A stretch of DNA of 64,000 nucleotides. It comes from Paracentrotus lividus. Taxonomy: Eukaryota; Echinodermata; Echinoidea; Camarodonta; Echinidae. The stretch is from NCBI GenBank assembly GCA_940671915.1, contig CALNVZ010000406.1, positions 31,051-95,050 of the forward strand, written 5' to 3'. Every line of letters starts with the position of its first letter. The first letter of the stretch is position 1. Below the pieces are notes generated by a model. That model saw only the letters and a list, made by a program, of their open reading frames with translations, was not told the origin of the DNA and did no database searches. Positions 1 through 12,974 of the stretch are shown here, one piece after another. The position numbers and the translations under genes are program-made.

Positions 1-428
1 GGTTTCACTTTCCCTCCACTTGAGTGCCTACTTGGAATGCATATAAGTTGGAAACACTAGTGAAAATACATGATTGTAATTTGAGGTACTGTATATGACA
101 CCCAAAATTCATAGGGGGGCTGTTCTCGGGTCATGCTCCGATCATTCCACCTTGATACAAAAGATTAAACATGTGAAACTATGAGTGTCGTAATTCTTCG
201 ATGATGATTTGTTTTTCGCTTTTTCACTCATTTTTAGTGGTTTTCCACGAGCTGACAGTATTCGTGTAGAGGTATAAATTAAAAATTGATTTATCTTCGA
301 TAACTGGTTCTTTAATATTTCGTATGAACACATGAATGGGCATTTCTTTAACGCAGGAAGAGAAAATGATTAACTTTGATTTTGATGAACTATACACAAA
401 ACCTATTTTCCATTCTCACACTCTGTAG

Positions 429-480
429 GTTGGAGCATCTACAGTGGTGTCTTCAGCGGGTTTTTCAGGGAGCATAGGAG
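429..480 (+). pseudogene. Array copy of mini-exon P (unit 1)
   Basis: This starts after CTCTGTAG and ends at a GTAATT donor-like site. It is 52 nt against 46 in the clean exon, with extra bases that would shift the frame. Confidence 0.5.
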
Positions 481-2357
481 GTAATTTTATACCTACTTGT
501 TCTCTTCCTTATGTATGTTTACCCCCATACTTATATGGACGGCAATTGATATCAGCACCAATTTGTTTGTAAGAAAAGGAGTAAATTATACAGAGCGCAT
601 AAAATTGCGTGAAGTTGTACCACATTTAGGGTGATTGAAATCAAAATTCGGAGTCGCGCATAATCCATCAGAAATCCTTTCTATATGATTCACTGACATG
701 CTGAACTCAACGTGGCATTTTTTCGTACTCTTTGCTTATATAAGATATAAATCGATATTTGTAATAATAATATTAAATCTATACTAAAAAAAAATTTAAG
801 GGAGAGTAGTACACTGAAACCTTTAACCTCGGTCGTAAGTAGAGAGTATGGAAGAACACGGAACTAGCTTTAAAAAGGCTGAGTTCCAGGTCAGGACGAC
901 TGAGTAGTGTACATTGGTTAGTATCGTTCGAGACGGGGAGCCTAGTCTTACAAACTGTAATTCTCACCATACTCCTTGCTTACACTTGACGGACGAGCTT
1001 TAAGCAGTCCGTTCAACTACTTGATGTTTACGCACTAAGCCGCGTACGCGACGGACGAGACTCTAATAAAATTAAGATAGATGCGTAGCCCAGTTACCCC
1101 ATTAGAATGAGCGGATAAGAATTGATTTTTCATATTTCATGGTTTGTGGCCCAACAATGTGTAAATGTATCTAATTTCAACAGCTATGAGTCTGGTATAT
1201 ATCACTACTGTGAAATCGTTTCCTCGCATTGGTAATCATGTGGTAGCATTTTTTGCCGCTACATGTGTGGTTGGGTGTTCAAGCACGAGTGAAACTCTAC
1301 CTTTTCACGAGTGTGGATAAGTGTTATACAAATATACCGAGATGATATCACAAGAGTAGAGATTCGCTTTTCACATGACTTACTTGGTTGTTTCACGTGG
1401 GGATGAGTGTTGTATTTCTTGACCAGCAGTGGTTCTCGTTTCTTCAGTTCTTTTTATCGACTTGTCGCTGTAGATTATTCGCCGAATTTATTTTCTTTCC
1501 TGCTTTATACACATTGACGTACCTTTGTATAGTACTTTCTCTCGCACTTTCTTTGCCTGTAGTCGGGATTTTTTTCGGCGCTGTTATACTTTCTATGGTT
1601 GACTTGTATCTAAGCATGGTACATCATTAACGTTATTAATCGTACCAATTTTTTAAACGCTTTTGGATGTTGTTATTTACTTGCTGTAATACAATGAAAG
1701 CACTCGCCGCCATGTCAGAATTTCCATTTTGTATTCTGGCACTATTGTTTATGAGGAGATATGAATTGAGTTTGAGTAGTTGATTTGAAATTGATGTGGA
1801 ATTGGGACAGTTAAACTTAAGTTATAACAGTAAATAATAATAATAATTATTAAAGTCAATAATGAGAAATGTCTGCAATAATATAATATTGAAAACTTAT
1901 AATGCATCAGTTATTATTGTGTATACTACTCAACTGGCGGTCATGGGGTTAATGATGAAGGAGATGAAAGGATACATCTGTCTCCCAATGAACTGGGATA
2001 CATATTTCAAAAAATCAGCACTATTTTAGATTACCCTAAGATAGATATATCGGGTACGTCACGACACTCATATAACAAAATTTAATACTTAAGGTAATCC
2101 CCCTCAAATCTTTTGCGCAGGACTCCTCTTTACAGTCTTTACATTTGAGAGGGTATCACCTTAAAATATTATACAGAAGTGGGCAAGATATATTACCTAC
2201 ATATTCTTGTGCTGGAATGGGCCTGGGAGACATCACGTGGACTACGTTGGATGTTCTGCCAAAGAGCATTCATTTTCAAATAAAATTGGATAATATACTG
2301 GTTTAAAAATCTAGCCTCGGCTGGAATGATTTTATAATTTCATTGGTGTCTACGAGG

Positions 2358-2418
2358 ATGATCTGCAGAAAGGCGTGGGGTGCTCCACACAGAACAACCC
2401 GACGGATGAATGAGCATG
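2358..2418 (+). pseudogene. Array copy of mini-exon Q (unit 1)
   Basis: It aligns with the clean Q exon and keeps the CATG|GTAAGT donor exactly. Length is 61 nt against 56; the additions look like sequencing insertions. Confidence 0.5.
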
Positions 2419-3438
2419 GTAAGTTGTTTATCTAAAGACATAGACGTTATTTTGTCTTTTTATAGGGCCTTTATTGCTGAAATCACTGGTAAAGCACTTT
2501 TGGTCTGAGCTCCAAAAAGCATTAGCAAAAAAGTCTGAATTTTATTGAAATTGTCATGTTTAATTTAGGTGCTTCCTCATTGAGCAGTTTGAACATACGT
2601 AATCCCAAGAACAAGAGTCTTACGCATTTCACGGGGCATAAAATTCCTCGTTTCTTATGTTCAAAGTTGTGAGGCGCAACTGCTTTTAAGAACGTTTGAC
2701 TTCGGGCCGCAAATGTATTGGAATTTATGCTTAACTTTCAAAATTAGGCTAAGATATAATTCCTTTAATCATCACAAAAATTAATTTTAGCAAAATATAT
2801 TTTTTTTTTAATGCTTAGGTTTCGACTGGCTCTTAGGTCCAACATTTATGGAAATACGCCCTGTTCCCGAGCCTTGCCTGTGCGGGGCCTGAGCTGCAGT
2901 CCTTCCCAGTTATTGGATTCATTAAAATCGGCAATTTCAGTATTATGTCTTTCCAGATTTTGTCTTTGTATCGTTTTCACTTTTCCTCCACTTGAGTCGT
3001 CTTACCATTGAATAAGTGAACTGTTGAAGAAATACATGACGTGCACACTCTGAGTGGCTTTGTATTATTGCACACCAAACTCAATAAGGGTACTGCTGTT
3101 TCGGTTATGCTCACTCTCCGATAAATACCAGCTTGTAAAGAAGATGACTAAACCTGACACCACGATTTTGCGATTTTGATGATAAGATTTGTTTTTATCT
3201 TCTTTTTCATCGTTGATCAATTTTTTGGTCGGTTTCTATATCCTAACGTGAGTACAGCAATCTTCAATTTATTTAAGTAGAGTAAATTAAAATGGGGTTT
3301 AATGTTTCAGATATGGTTTTATTTCATATTGAACATGAATGCATTTCTTTAACCAGGAAGAGAAAAATTGATACACTTTTGGATTTGATTAAATAACAAA
3401 AACCATATTTTCAGAGAAATATCTCAACCACTCTGTAG

Positions 3439-3501
3439 GTGGAGGTAATCCTACCATTATTGGTGGTGTCTTCAGCGAGCTTTCGAACAGAGATAATAGA
3501 G
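3439..3501 (+). pseudogene. Array copy of mini-exon P (unit 2)
   Basis: It begins after CTCTGTAG as in the clean copy. It is 63 nt long, with GTAATCC-like additions inside and a GTTAAC donor-like end. Confidence 0.45.
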
Positions 3502-5311
3502 GTTAACAGTAAACTTTTTGTCACTTTCACTCCTTAATAGTAGGGTTTCTAACGCACCGCTACTGTTTGTATCACTAATACCCTTGTTTGTAAGCGCTAA
3601 AGGAGTAAATTATGAATGTAGTGGGAAATAAAATGGTTGCGTTGAAGTTATAATAGAGCAGCCGCAGAAGAAGGATGATTTGAAATCATAAACCTTTCGA
3701 GTGCCTCACAGTGAGGGCGTCTAATCCACGTCCAGGAACAAATCCCTTTCAATGGATTCCTGGAACATGGCTGACCTCAAACTGCATTTTTTCTACCTCT
3801 TGCTATCAAAGAAGAAATATATACTTCGGATACTAATTATTCTATTCAATATATGAATCGTATAGCAAAAAAAAAATTCACGGGAGTAACACTGGAATTA
3901 ACCTAACGTCAGCTCCCGGTTAATGACAGGGACTAGCTTTAAAGAGCTCATGTACAGGTCGCAACAGACGAGAAGCTAGTAGTTGAGTTCATGTTAGTCC
4001 GTCGGGAGACGGGACTAAGCTTACAACTGAATCCAAAATCTCGCTCCGAACATGTGACGGGAACGAGCTTTAACAGGCTAGTCCGTCACACACTTGATTT
4101 AGTTCGGCGTCGATGCGACGGTACAGAGCTCAATAATATAAATTAGATGTAGCCTCAGTTTACCATTTAGAATGACGAACTAGGATTTGATTTTTTTTTC
4201 ATGGTTTGGCGCCGGCAAAAAGTAGTGAAACGGGTGCTATTTCACACTGTGGAGCCTGGTATATCTGTCACAGCTGTGAAAATGCATTTTCACAACAATG
4301 TGGTGAAGCAATGTGCTTGTTTTTGACCATCTATGTGATTAGTGAGTGGTCCACTTTCACTCGTGAAATCTAGTTCACAGTGTGCGACTCTACTCGCTCT
4401 ATAACGAACTGTGTGATGCACCAGTGGTGAATGCTATGTTTTCAGTGTACACTGTGTTCAAATATGTTGAGATATGGAGTGGATGTTCTCTTTCACAGCA
4501 GGGATCCTCCTCTTCGTTTGAGCTGTCGCTGTAAGAGTTAGTGCCATTTAATCTTTTTCCTGCTTTTCCATACAGATCTTATACGATTTTATATTTACAG
4601 TTCTCTCTTTCTATATCTGTCGAGATTATTTCTCGCCTTTATATATTGGCTAATGTTGAGCTTTGTATCTATGCATGTAATTCATTATTACAGTTAATTA
4701 ATGTAGACTAATACCAATTTTAACTTTTGATGTTGTTAATTTAGCTGGTATCATACATGAAAATCACCATGTCAAATTTTCCATTTGGTATTGGCACTAT
4801 GTTATGAGGATGTCTGGGATAATCAAAATTTGCGATAATTGGAATTGGACATTGAATTGGGAATGAGCTTGAAACTTAAGTTATAACAGTAATAATAATA
4901 ATTAATAAAATAATAATAAAATAATTGAAACTCTATAATGCACAGTTTCTATATGTATATACATCTCAATTTACTGCGGTTATGGATATAAATGAAACGA
5001 AAGAAAGGATATTGTTCATGATTAGTCATAATTAAGCCATGATTCCTATAATAATCGTAGCAATCTATAATCAACTAATTATATTAGACTACAGGACCTT
5101 AAAGTATACATTAAGGTCACCTACAAATTTCAAAGGCAAATCATATTCTACTCCTTCTTCTTTTGTATGGTGGGAGACATCACTGACTACTTAGATGTTC
5201 TGCCAAGAGCATTCACATTTTCAAAATAAATTGGATAATAATACCTGGGTTTAATCAAATACCCTGAGATTTATGTCTCTATAGTTCTTTATGTTGCTCT
5301 CTTAACGGAAG

Positions 5312-5369
5312 ATGATCTAGCAGAAAGCGTGGCTGGCTCCACACAAAAACCCGCGGATGTGAGTCCATG
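5312..5369 (+). pseudogene. Array copy of mini-exon Q (unit 2)
   Basis: The acceptor context is clear (CTCTCTTAACGGAAG). The body is nearly the clean Q sequence, 58 nt, and the donor reads GTTAAGT, with one extra T in GTAAGT. Confidence 0.5.
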
Positions 5370-6449
5370 GTTAAGTTTGTTTATGCTTAAGACATAACGT
5401 TATTTTTTTTTTAGGCCTTTATTCTAAACACGTTCAGCACTTTGTCTGTAGCTCAAAAAAGCATTGTGGCTAAAGTCTGAATTTTTATTGAATAATTGTC
5501 ATGTTTAATTTGTTGTTATTCTTCTATAATTTGAGTTTTGCCAATATTTAATATAATACTAAACCATTTTCCTAAGGGTTAAGCCTTTTGGTTAGTAGGC
5601 TACATTTTCGGATTAAATTCTTTCTTTTTTTAGTGGGTAAAACCATAGAATATATCTGGTGGGCGCAACTCCATTTAAGACGTTTGAACTTCGGCCCACA
5701 CGATGATATGAAATTTTTACGCTTAACAGGTTCTCCATATAATAGTGCTAAGATATAATTCTTTAATTTATAACAAATTCATTAATAGCAAAATATATTG
5801 TGTCATATTATTTTATTAATGCTTAAGGTTTTTTCAATACTTTAGGTGCCAAGACATTTTAATGGAATTACGGCCGCTGTTCTCACAGACCTCCTCCTGG
5901 GGGGTCGCTGGCGCAGACTACTTCGCCAAGTTTATTGGGATTCATTAAATCTCGGGGGATATTCAGATTATGTTCAGGAATTGTCTTTGGGTAATCGGTT
6001 TTCAACTTCCCTTCCTCCATTTGTCGAAGTGCCCTTTTATCATTGAATAAAGTGGAAACTTGTTCTGAAAAAATACTCAGTGACTTGTAATTTGAGATAG
6101 GCTGTTTATATGCACAACCAAATCATAGGGGCTGTTTTCGGTATATGCTCCGATCAGTCCCACAGCTTGGAAGGTTACTATGATTGAAAACTGCACAGAT
6201 TTCGATTTTTCGTAATTGATGATGTTTTTTTCCCTTCTTCACCAATGCAATTTTTTAGTGGTTTTTCCACGAAGTACAGATTGATGAGAGTAAATTAAAA
6301 GTGTTATTTCGAATTATGGTTTTATTCATATTGAACATGTAATGCAATTTCTATTAACCAGGAAGAGAAAATGGATAACATTTGAGACCTTTATTTGTAT
6401 TAATAAACAAAAACTGCCTATCTTCAATATCTCTAAGCGCACTTGTATG

Positions 6450-6504
6450 GTGTGAGGCATCTTACCGTGTGTCTATCTCAGCGTGGTTTCATAGAGAGCA
6501 TGAG
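6450..6504 (+). pseudogene. Array copy of mini-exon P (unit 3)
   Basis: A degraded 55-nt match that retains AGCATGAG|GTAATA at its 3' end. Confidence 0.4.
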
Positions 6505-8331
6505 GTAATAGATATTACTTATTGTTTCCTTAGTAGGAATTAACCCCATCGTGAGAAAGTTGGAATTCATCACCGTTGTTTGTAAACGAAAGCGTAGAAT
6601 TATAAGAGGAAAATTGTGCGTGAAGTTGTAGCCAACATTAGGGGTGATTGAAAAACTACAAAAAATTTTCGAGCTCGCCACATCACTAGAAATACCCCTT
6701 TATATATGATATCATTGACATTGCTGACCATTCAAACTGCATTTTTTTCTACTCTTGCTATATATTTCTCAAGAATATATCGCAAATATTTTTTATTAAT
6801 ATAAAAATTTAGCTTACAAAAAAAATTTAAGGGAGTACACTGAAAACCTAAACCTGTCCGTTAGATGGACGGACTAGGGCTTAAAGCTAGTCATGCAAGG
6901 ACGACTAGTCTGTGTCATGTTAGTAATGCCAGTCGACGACTGGACTAAGGCTTACAACTGGATGCCATATGTTCTCTTGCAACGATTGACGGGAGGAGCT
7001 TTAAAGCTGAGTCGAAGTCAACACTTTGGATGTTAGGTTGGACCGGTCGATGCGGACGGAGACGAGCTCATAAAGTTAGATAGGCTAGCCTCAGTTTAAT
7101 CACTTAGGGAATGACGGGCTAGTAATGGATATTGATTTTTTTTCATTGGTGTGTGGGCACAAATTGTGATAATCTATTACACAGCTGTGAGCTGTGTATA
7201 TTCTACAAACTCACTGTGAAATAGATTTTCACAATTGTTGAACAATGGTGTTAGTTTTCCACAATTGTGGTGGTGTCACACTGTGAAATCAAACGCTTTT
7301 TCACAGTGTGGATTAGTGTTTTCACACTGTGTTTCACAGTGGTGAACTATGTTTTCACACTGTGTTCTATGCAATGTGAAATGAGTGTTGTTCTTTCCGC
7401 AGGGTTCTCGTCTTTGTCTTTTTGAGCGTGTCGCTAGTAGATTATGTCTATCCGCAATTATTTTTCCTGCGTTGTTCAACATCTATTTTATTTAGCCTTC
7501 TCCTCTCTTTCTTTTCCTGCCGATTTTTTCGCTTATAGGTTCAATGTTGAGCCTATGATATCTATGGCATGTATTATTAAGATATTAAATGCTACGGTCC
7601 GTGTTACCATTTTTAAAAGCCTTTGATGTTGTTATGACTAGCTGTAATCAGATACCGCATGAGAAAAATATGCTTACAGATTGTCACCACGATTATTCTT
7701 TTGATATTCAATACTGTATTATAGTGGATACGGAATACACCATCCATACTGGATTCGGAGAATATAATTGGGATTGGATTGGTATTGGGCATAGGTTGTT
7801 ATATGAATTTGTGTTCATGTAGTATATATTGATAATCCAATGCATGAGGTAGTATCTGCGAATGAGGCATGCGATTAAGTCTCTAAGATAGTAACTTGCA
7901 TATGGGTCTGATAAATGTGCTAGATAGTGTCCAACAGTTTGTCTATTACTTGGTGTGTTATACAGTATTCTTACTCTTACTCAATCGTAATTAAATTGAC
8001 GAAAGATCTGCTCATATGGTCATAAATTGACTCATTGGAGCTCCCTAAAAACGTATCAGTCGGCATGTATTACAACATAGATACGTAATAATGATGAGGG
8101 ACACTTTTAAGTGTTATCAATTTAAGTCACCATAAATATTCACATTTTATATTACCTCTTTTCGGGATAGATTTATGGTGTGGAGGACACACTGGGGGAA
8201 CTACTTGATGTGATATTTCTACCGAGAGAATGCATTATTTATCAAATAATTGGATGATAATACTGTTTAAGAATTAAATACTAACCCGTAGAATTAATAT
8301 ATTAGTACCTCATTTATCTTAACGCGCACAT

Positions 8332-8404
8332 ATGACTGATCTAGCAGATACAGCGTGGTCGCTCACACACAGGAAGAAGAACCCTCGCGAGATGATGGAG
8401 CAAT
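8332..8404 (+). pseudogene. Array copy of mini-exon Q (unit 3)
   Basis: This is the worst-preserved copy. The core GATCTAGCAGA is followed by scattered insertions, and no clean donor is left. Boundaries are approximate. Confidence 0.35.
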
Positions 8405-9610
8405 GGGAGAGACTGAAATCAAGTGTTATAGTATTAAAGACATAAGTATATTTTTATAAAAGCCTTTATTCTAATAAACATCTGATTCATAGCACCTTTT
8501 TGGTTCTTGTAGGCTCATTCATGAAAAAGGGCATTTAGCAAAGTTCTCGGAATAGCAATGTTATTAGAAAATTATGTTTTACATATTTTAAATTCTGTGG
8601 TTACACGCAATTTGCAGCTTTGAGAGTCACATTTATATATAATCTCATCTAAAGTTTATGTTATAAGGCACTCCCTTATAGTAGGAGCTTAATTGCTTCA
8701 GATGGTGGCATTAAATTCTCTTTCTTTTATGTGCAAATTTGGTTCACGGGAGACGCAACTTCTAATTTTAAGAACGTTTTGACTTTTCGCCCAGGTTGTA
8801 TGAGATTAGTAGCTGCTTATCACATATATTACACTAGACTTTTAGTGCATAATAGTTTAGATAATCTAATTATTCATACAACAAATTATTTAGCAAAAAT
8901 ACGGATATTTTTTTATGGCTTAGGGGTTCATAGCTGAAGCGCTTTGAGCAGTTCCACCTATATATATTATTATTAGGAATTAGTTATGTGAGCTGGCTTT
9001 ATTACTTTCTCTCTACCTCTGTCGTCTGGCTTCTCTAAATCTTGTATCACCACTAGGGGATTGCATTACACATGAACTTTGGATTGTCAGATTAGTTAAG
9101 TTTTCAGTTGTCTTTGTATATTAGTTTCACTTTTTCCTCCACTTAGTTGCCTCGTTATCTCACTCTGGAATTAAGAATGTAAGCTGATTTGCAATAAATA
9201 ATGACATTTGGGATATAATTTGGAGCGCTGGTTATAGCGACATATTAAAAATCATAGGGCTGTTCTACGGGCTATTTGCTTTGACCCGTTTCAGTAGCAG
9301 CCTTAGTACAATGATTAAACTGGACACAGGATTCTGGATTTTCGGATGATAGATTTGTTTTTTTACTTTTTTCACTCATTTATAGGTAGGTTAATTACCT
9401 CGTAGTAGATATTCAAATGAGAGTAATTCTACACTCTGTTCTTAAGGTCTAGCCTCATCGAATATTTGGTTTTTACTCACATAGGTGTATTTGGCACTTA
9501 GCTCAGATGCTATTGTCTCACATTATTAACCAGGAAAGAGAATGATTATCATCTCTTTGGTATTTGATTTAATAAACAATCCTATTTTCAATTCTGCAAC
9601 CCTCCTGTAG

Positions 9611-9674
9611 GTTTTTTGAGAGCATGACTTAATAGGTGCGGTGTCTTCCAGCGGTATTTCAGAGGCATGAGAGG
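9611..9674 (+). pseudogene. Array copy of mini-exon P (unit 4)
   Basis: It starts after CCTGTAG; about 64 nt, with an added internal stretch. The 3' end AGAG|GGTTATC is damaged. Confidence 0.4.
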
Positions 9675-11575
9675 GTTATCGCGCTATGAGTTATCTCTCT
9701 GTTACCTCCTTATTAGGGGGTGTTAACTCACCTACTTCAAGATATTGATCATGGCGACATTGTTGCGTAGAAAAAAGGAGTATTATAAGGGAAAAATGTG
9801 TGTAAAGGTTTTGTACGGCGCTACCTACTTCAGGTGGATTGGAAATAATATTTTCAAAGCTCTTGCGGCATCCACTCAGGAAATTCTTTTCAATTATGTC
9901 CTACATGCTGAACACTAAACTAATGACTATAGGGTCTTTTTGTGCGGTGTTTTCTTTTCTACGTGCTATGCATTAGCTTGGGGTAAAGTAAATCAAATCG
10001 GGATATTCTCTAACTTAATTATAAGTTATAAAAAAAAAATTAAGGGGAGTTACACTGGAAAACCTAACCGTCGGTCCGTTGTGGACGGATAGCTTTAGAG
10101 CTAGTCAGGTCAAGGACGGACTAGTTTAAAGCTAAGTCGTGTCGATGTTAGTCGTCGAGGACGGGCTACCTTACACAACTGAATCCCAAATTTCAACTTG
10201 GAACGGACGAGCTTTAAGCTGGTCTGTCACACGCTTGATGTTACGTCCGTCGATGCGACGGGGATGAGCTCATAGAATTAGATAGGGTAGCCTCAGTTTA
10301 CCATTAGAAGTATGACTAGAGTAGCGAATTTGATTTTTATTTGTTCGCACATATCAGTGTTTATGGCGTCTCGAGCACACTGTGAAATCAATTTCCACGA
10401 CTTGGACAGAGCTAGGTAAATTCACACTGTTGGAAAATCAATTTTCCACATTGGTGAACATGTGTAAGTTTCAAATTGGTGGTGGTGTCCACATGGTGTA
10501 ACCACTCACCTTTCACAGTGGTGGATAGTGTTGCACCAACTTGTGGTTCAGACATTAATGTAGACTAGTTGTGAATTATGTTTTCAACTGTGTTCGCAAT
10601 ATGTGTATTGAGTGTAAGATTCTAGTCCAGCAGGGTTTCTCTCGTTTTTGACTGTCCGCTGTATGTAGTATCATTGGCAATCTTATTTTTTCTGTTTTCT
10701 CACGAATCTACTGTTTTATTTTATTTCTGCTCGTTTCTTTCCTTGTCTGATTTGTACGCCTGATATTTCTATGTTGAACCTTGTATCTATGTATGCATTT
10801 CATTAAGTCTCATTTAATGTATCAAATTTAAACACTTTGTGTGATGTTGTTGTTTAGTCTTTTGTAACTGTTAATAATATAGTTGAACATTCCCATGTCC
10901 AAGATTTCATTTTATATGTGCAGTCTATGTACATATGGAGAGAAATCAATTGGAATTGAATTGATTGATTAGAATATGGAATGTAAGGTAACTAAGGTTA
11001 TGACATAGAATAATAATTAATCATAATCTAATTAATGATATATGACAAAATAATAATAAGATTAACAATCCAAATATTATAATAATAAATATAATAATAG
11101 ATAATGATAATAATAATAATAATAATAATAATATAATATAATAGATAATAATGATAATAATATAATAATTAATTAATTTGAAAAACTTTATTTCATTGCA
11201 CACCAGTTTCTATATGTATAAGGTTTCTACCTCATCTGCGTTATGGTTAATAATGAACGAAGACGGATATATGTTTAATATGTCCAATATAGCCATGATT
11301 CCTAAAACATTCCGGTACAATTATCGATAACAACTATGATATAACTAACAGACCCTTCAAGTTGATCATTAAGGTCACCTAAATATTCAAAGGCAAATAT
11401 ACTTACGCTTGTCTTTTTGAATGGGTGGAGACATTCAACGTAGACATACTTTGATGGTTCTGCTACAAATGAGCATTCATTCAAGATAAAATTGGATAAC
11501 TAATATTATCTGTGTGTTTAAACAAATTTACCCTGAATTTTATTTTATAAATATTCAGTTTGTTCTACGGAATAG

Positions 11576-11635
11576 ATGATCTAGCACAGATAATGGGTGG
11601 TGTGCAAACAGAAAACCCGGCGATGATGAGCAATG
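11576..11635 (+). pseudogene. Array copy of mini-exon Q (unit 4)
   Basis: It matches clean Q from ATGATCTAGCA to GAGCAATG, 60 nt, with a donor-like GGTTAAGT. Confidence 0.45.
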
Positions 11636-12587
11636 GGTTAAGTTTGTTTTCTTAGAATAACGTTTTATTTTTTTAAGCCTTTATTCAACGTTAAGTCACT
11701 TTGGAGCTCAAAAATCATTTAGCGGCAAAAGAGTCTGATTTTATTGAAAATTGGTCATGTTTAATTTAGGTGTTCTCAATCTGAGCCTTGCCAGAGATAT
11801 TAAACAACATCTAGGTTATAAGCCCCAGGTAGTCGAGACGCATTTGGGGATAAATTATGTTTTCTATCGGTGCACCACAGTTTGCTAGGCGCAACTCCAT
11901 TTAAGACGTTTGACTTCGGCCCAAATGTATGTAATTTAATTGCTTAACTTTCAAAAAAATAGCTGCTAAAGGATATTAAAATTTAAGAATTCCATACAAA
12001 CTTATTTTAGCAAAAATATATTTTTTTGATGCCTTAGGTTTTCATACTTAATAGTCGCAACATTTATGGAATTTCTCGGCCTGTTCTCCCGAGACCTTCT
12101 GTCAGCTGGCGCAGTCTTCCCAGTTTATTGGGCATTTCATTAAATTCGATTCAGGATCTTTATGGTTTCAGATTGTCTTTGGTAGGCGTTTCAACTTCCT
12201 CCATTGAGTGCCTTACATTGAATAAAGTGGGATAACTGATGAAAATACAGACTTGTAATTCCAGGCTGTATATGCGCACCAAATCATAGGCTGTTTCGGT
12301 ATGCTCTATCATCCATAGCTTGTAACATGATTAAACTTGACACAGATTGATTTTCGATGATGATTTAATTTTGTCCTTTTTCCACCATCAATTTTTCAGT
12401 CGGTTTTGCCACGAGTGATTAGATCATGAGTAGTAAATTAAAGATGTTTATTTTTCGTATCATGCTGAGTTATTCTCATATGGAACATGAATGCATGTTC
12501 TTGTTAAGCCGCAAGAGAGACAATAATAACTTTGATTTTGGATTAATAGAACAATAAACCTATTTCAAATCTGTTCACCACTTGTAG

Positions 12588-12634
12588 GTTTGGAGCATCT
12601 ACGAGTGTGATCTCCGCGGTTTCAGAGCATAGAG
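12588..12634 (+). pseudogene. Array copy of mini-exon P (unit 5)
   Basis: This is the best P copy in the array: 47 nt, one base longer than the clean exon. It has acceptor CTTGTAG and donor AGAG|GTAAAT. Confidence 0.5.
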
Positions 12635-12974
12635 GTAAATCGTAATAATGCACTCCTTATGTAAGTGGTGATATTTAAGACCCTACTGGTTGGAGTTGAT
12701 CATCAACTTGTTTGTAAGAAAAGGAGTAAAATTAATAAGAGGGAGTAGATAAACTTGGGTGGCGTTAGTTTGTACCAATTCAGGGTGATTGTAAAATCAA
12801 AATTTCAAGCTCGAGCTATCCTCAGTAAAAGTCCCTTTCAATGATTCACTGACATTTGCTGACGTCAAACTAATACTATATGTTCATTTTGTGCCATTGT
12901 TACTTCTCTGCTATAAAGAAAATATATCGATAATTTTCAAATTAATATATTAAATCTTATCAAAAAAATTAAGG

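Noticed and set aside
2811..3011. 66-codon frame in array unit 1
   Set aside because: The corresponding frame in the clean copy near 42340 is different and interrupted; the array text is unreliable.
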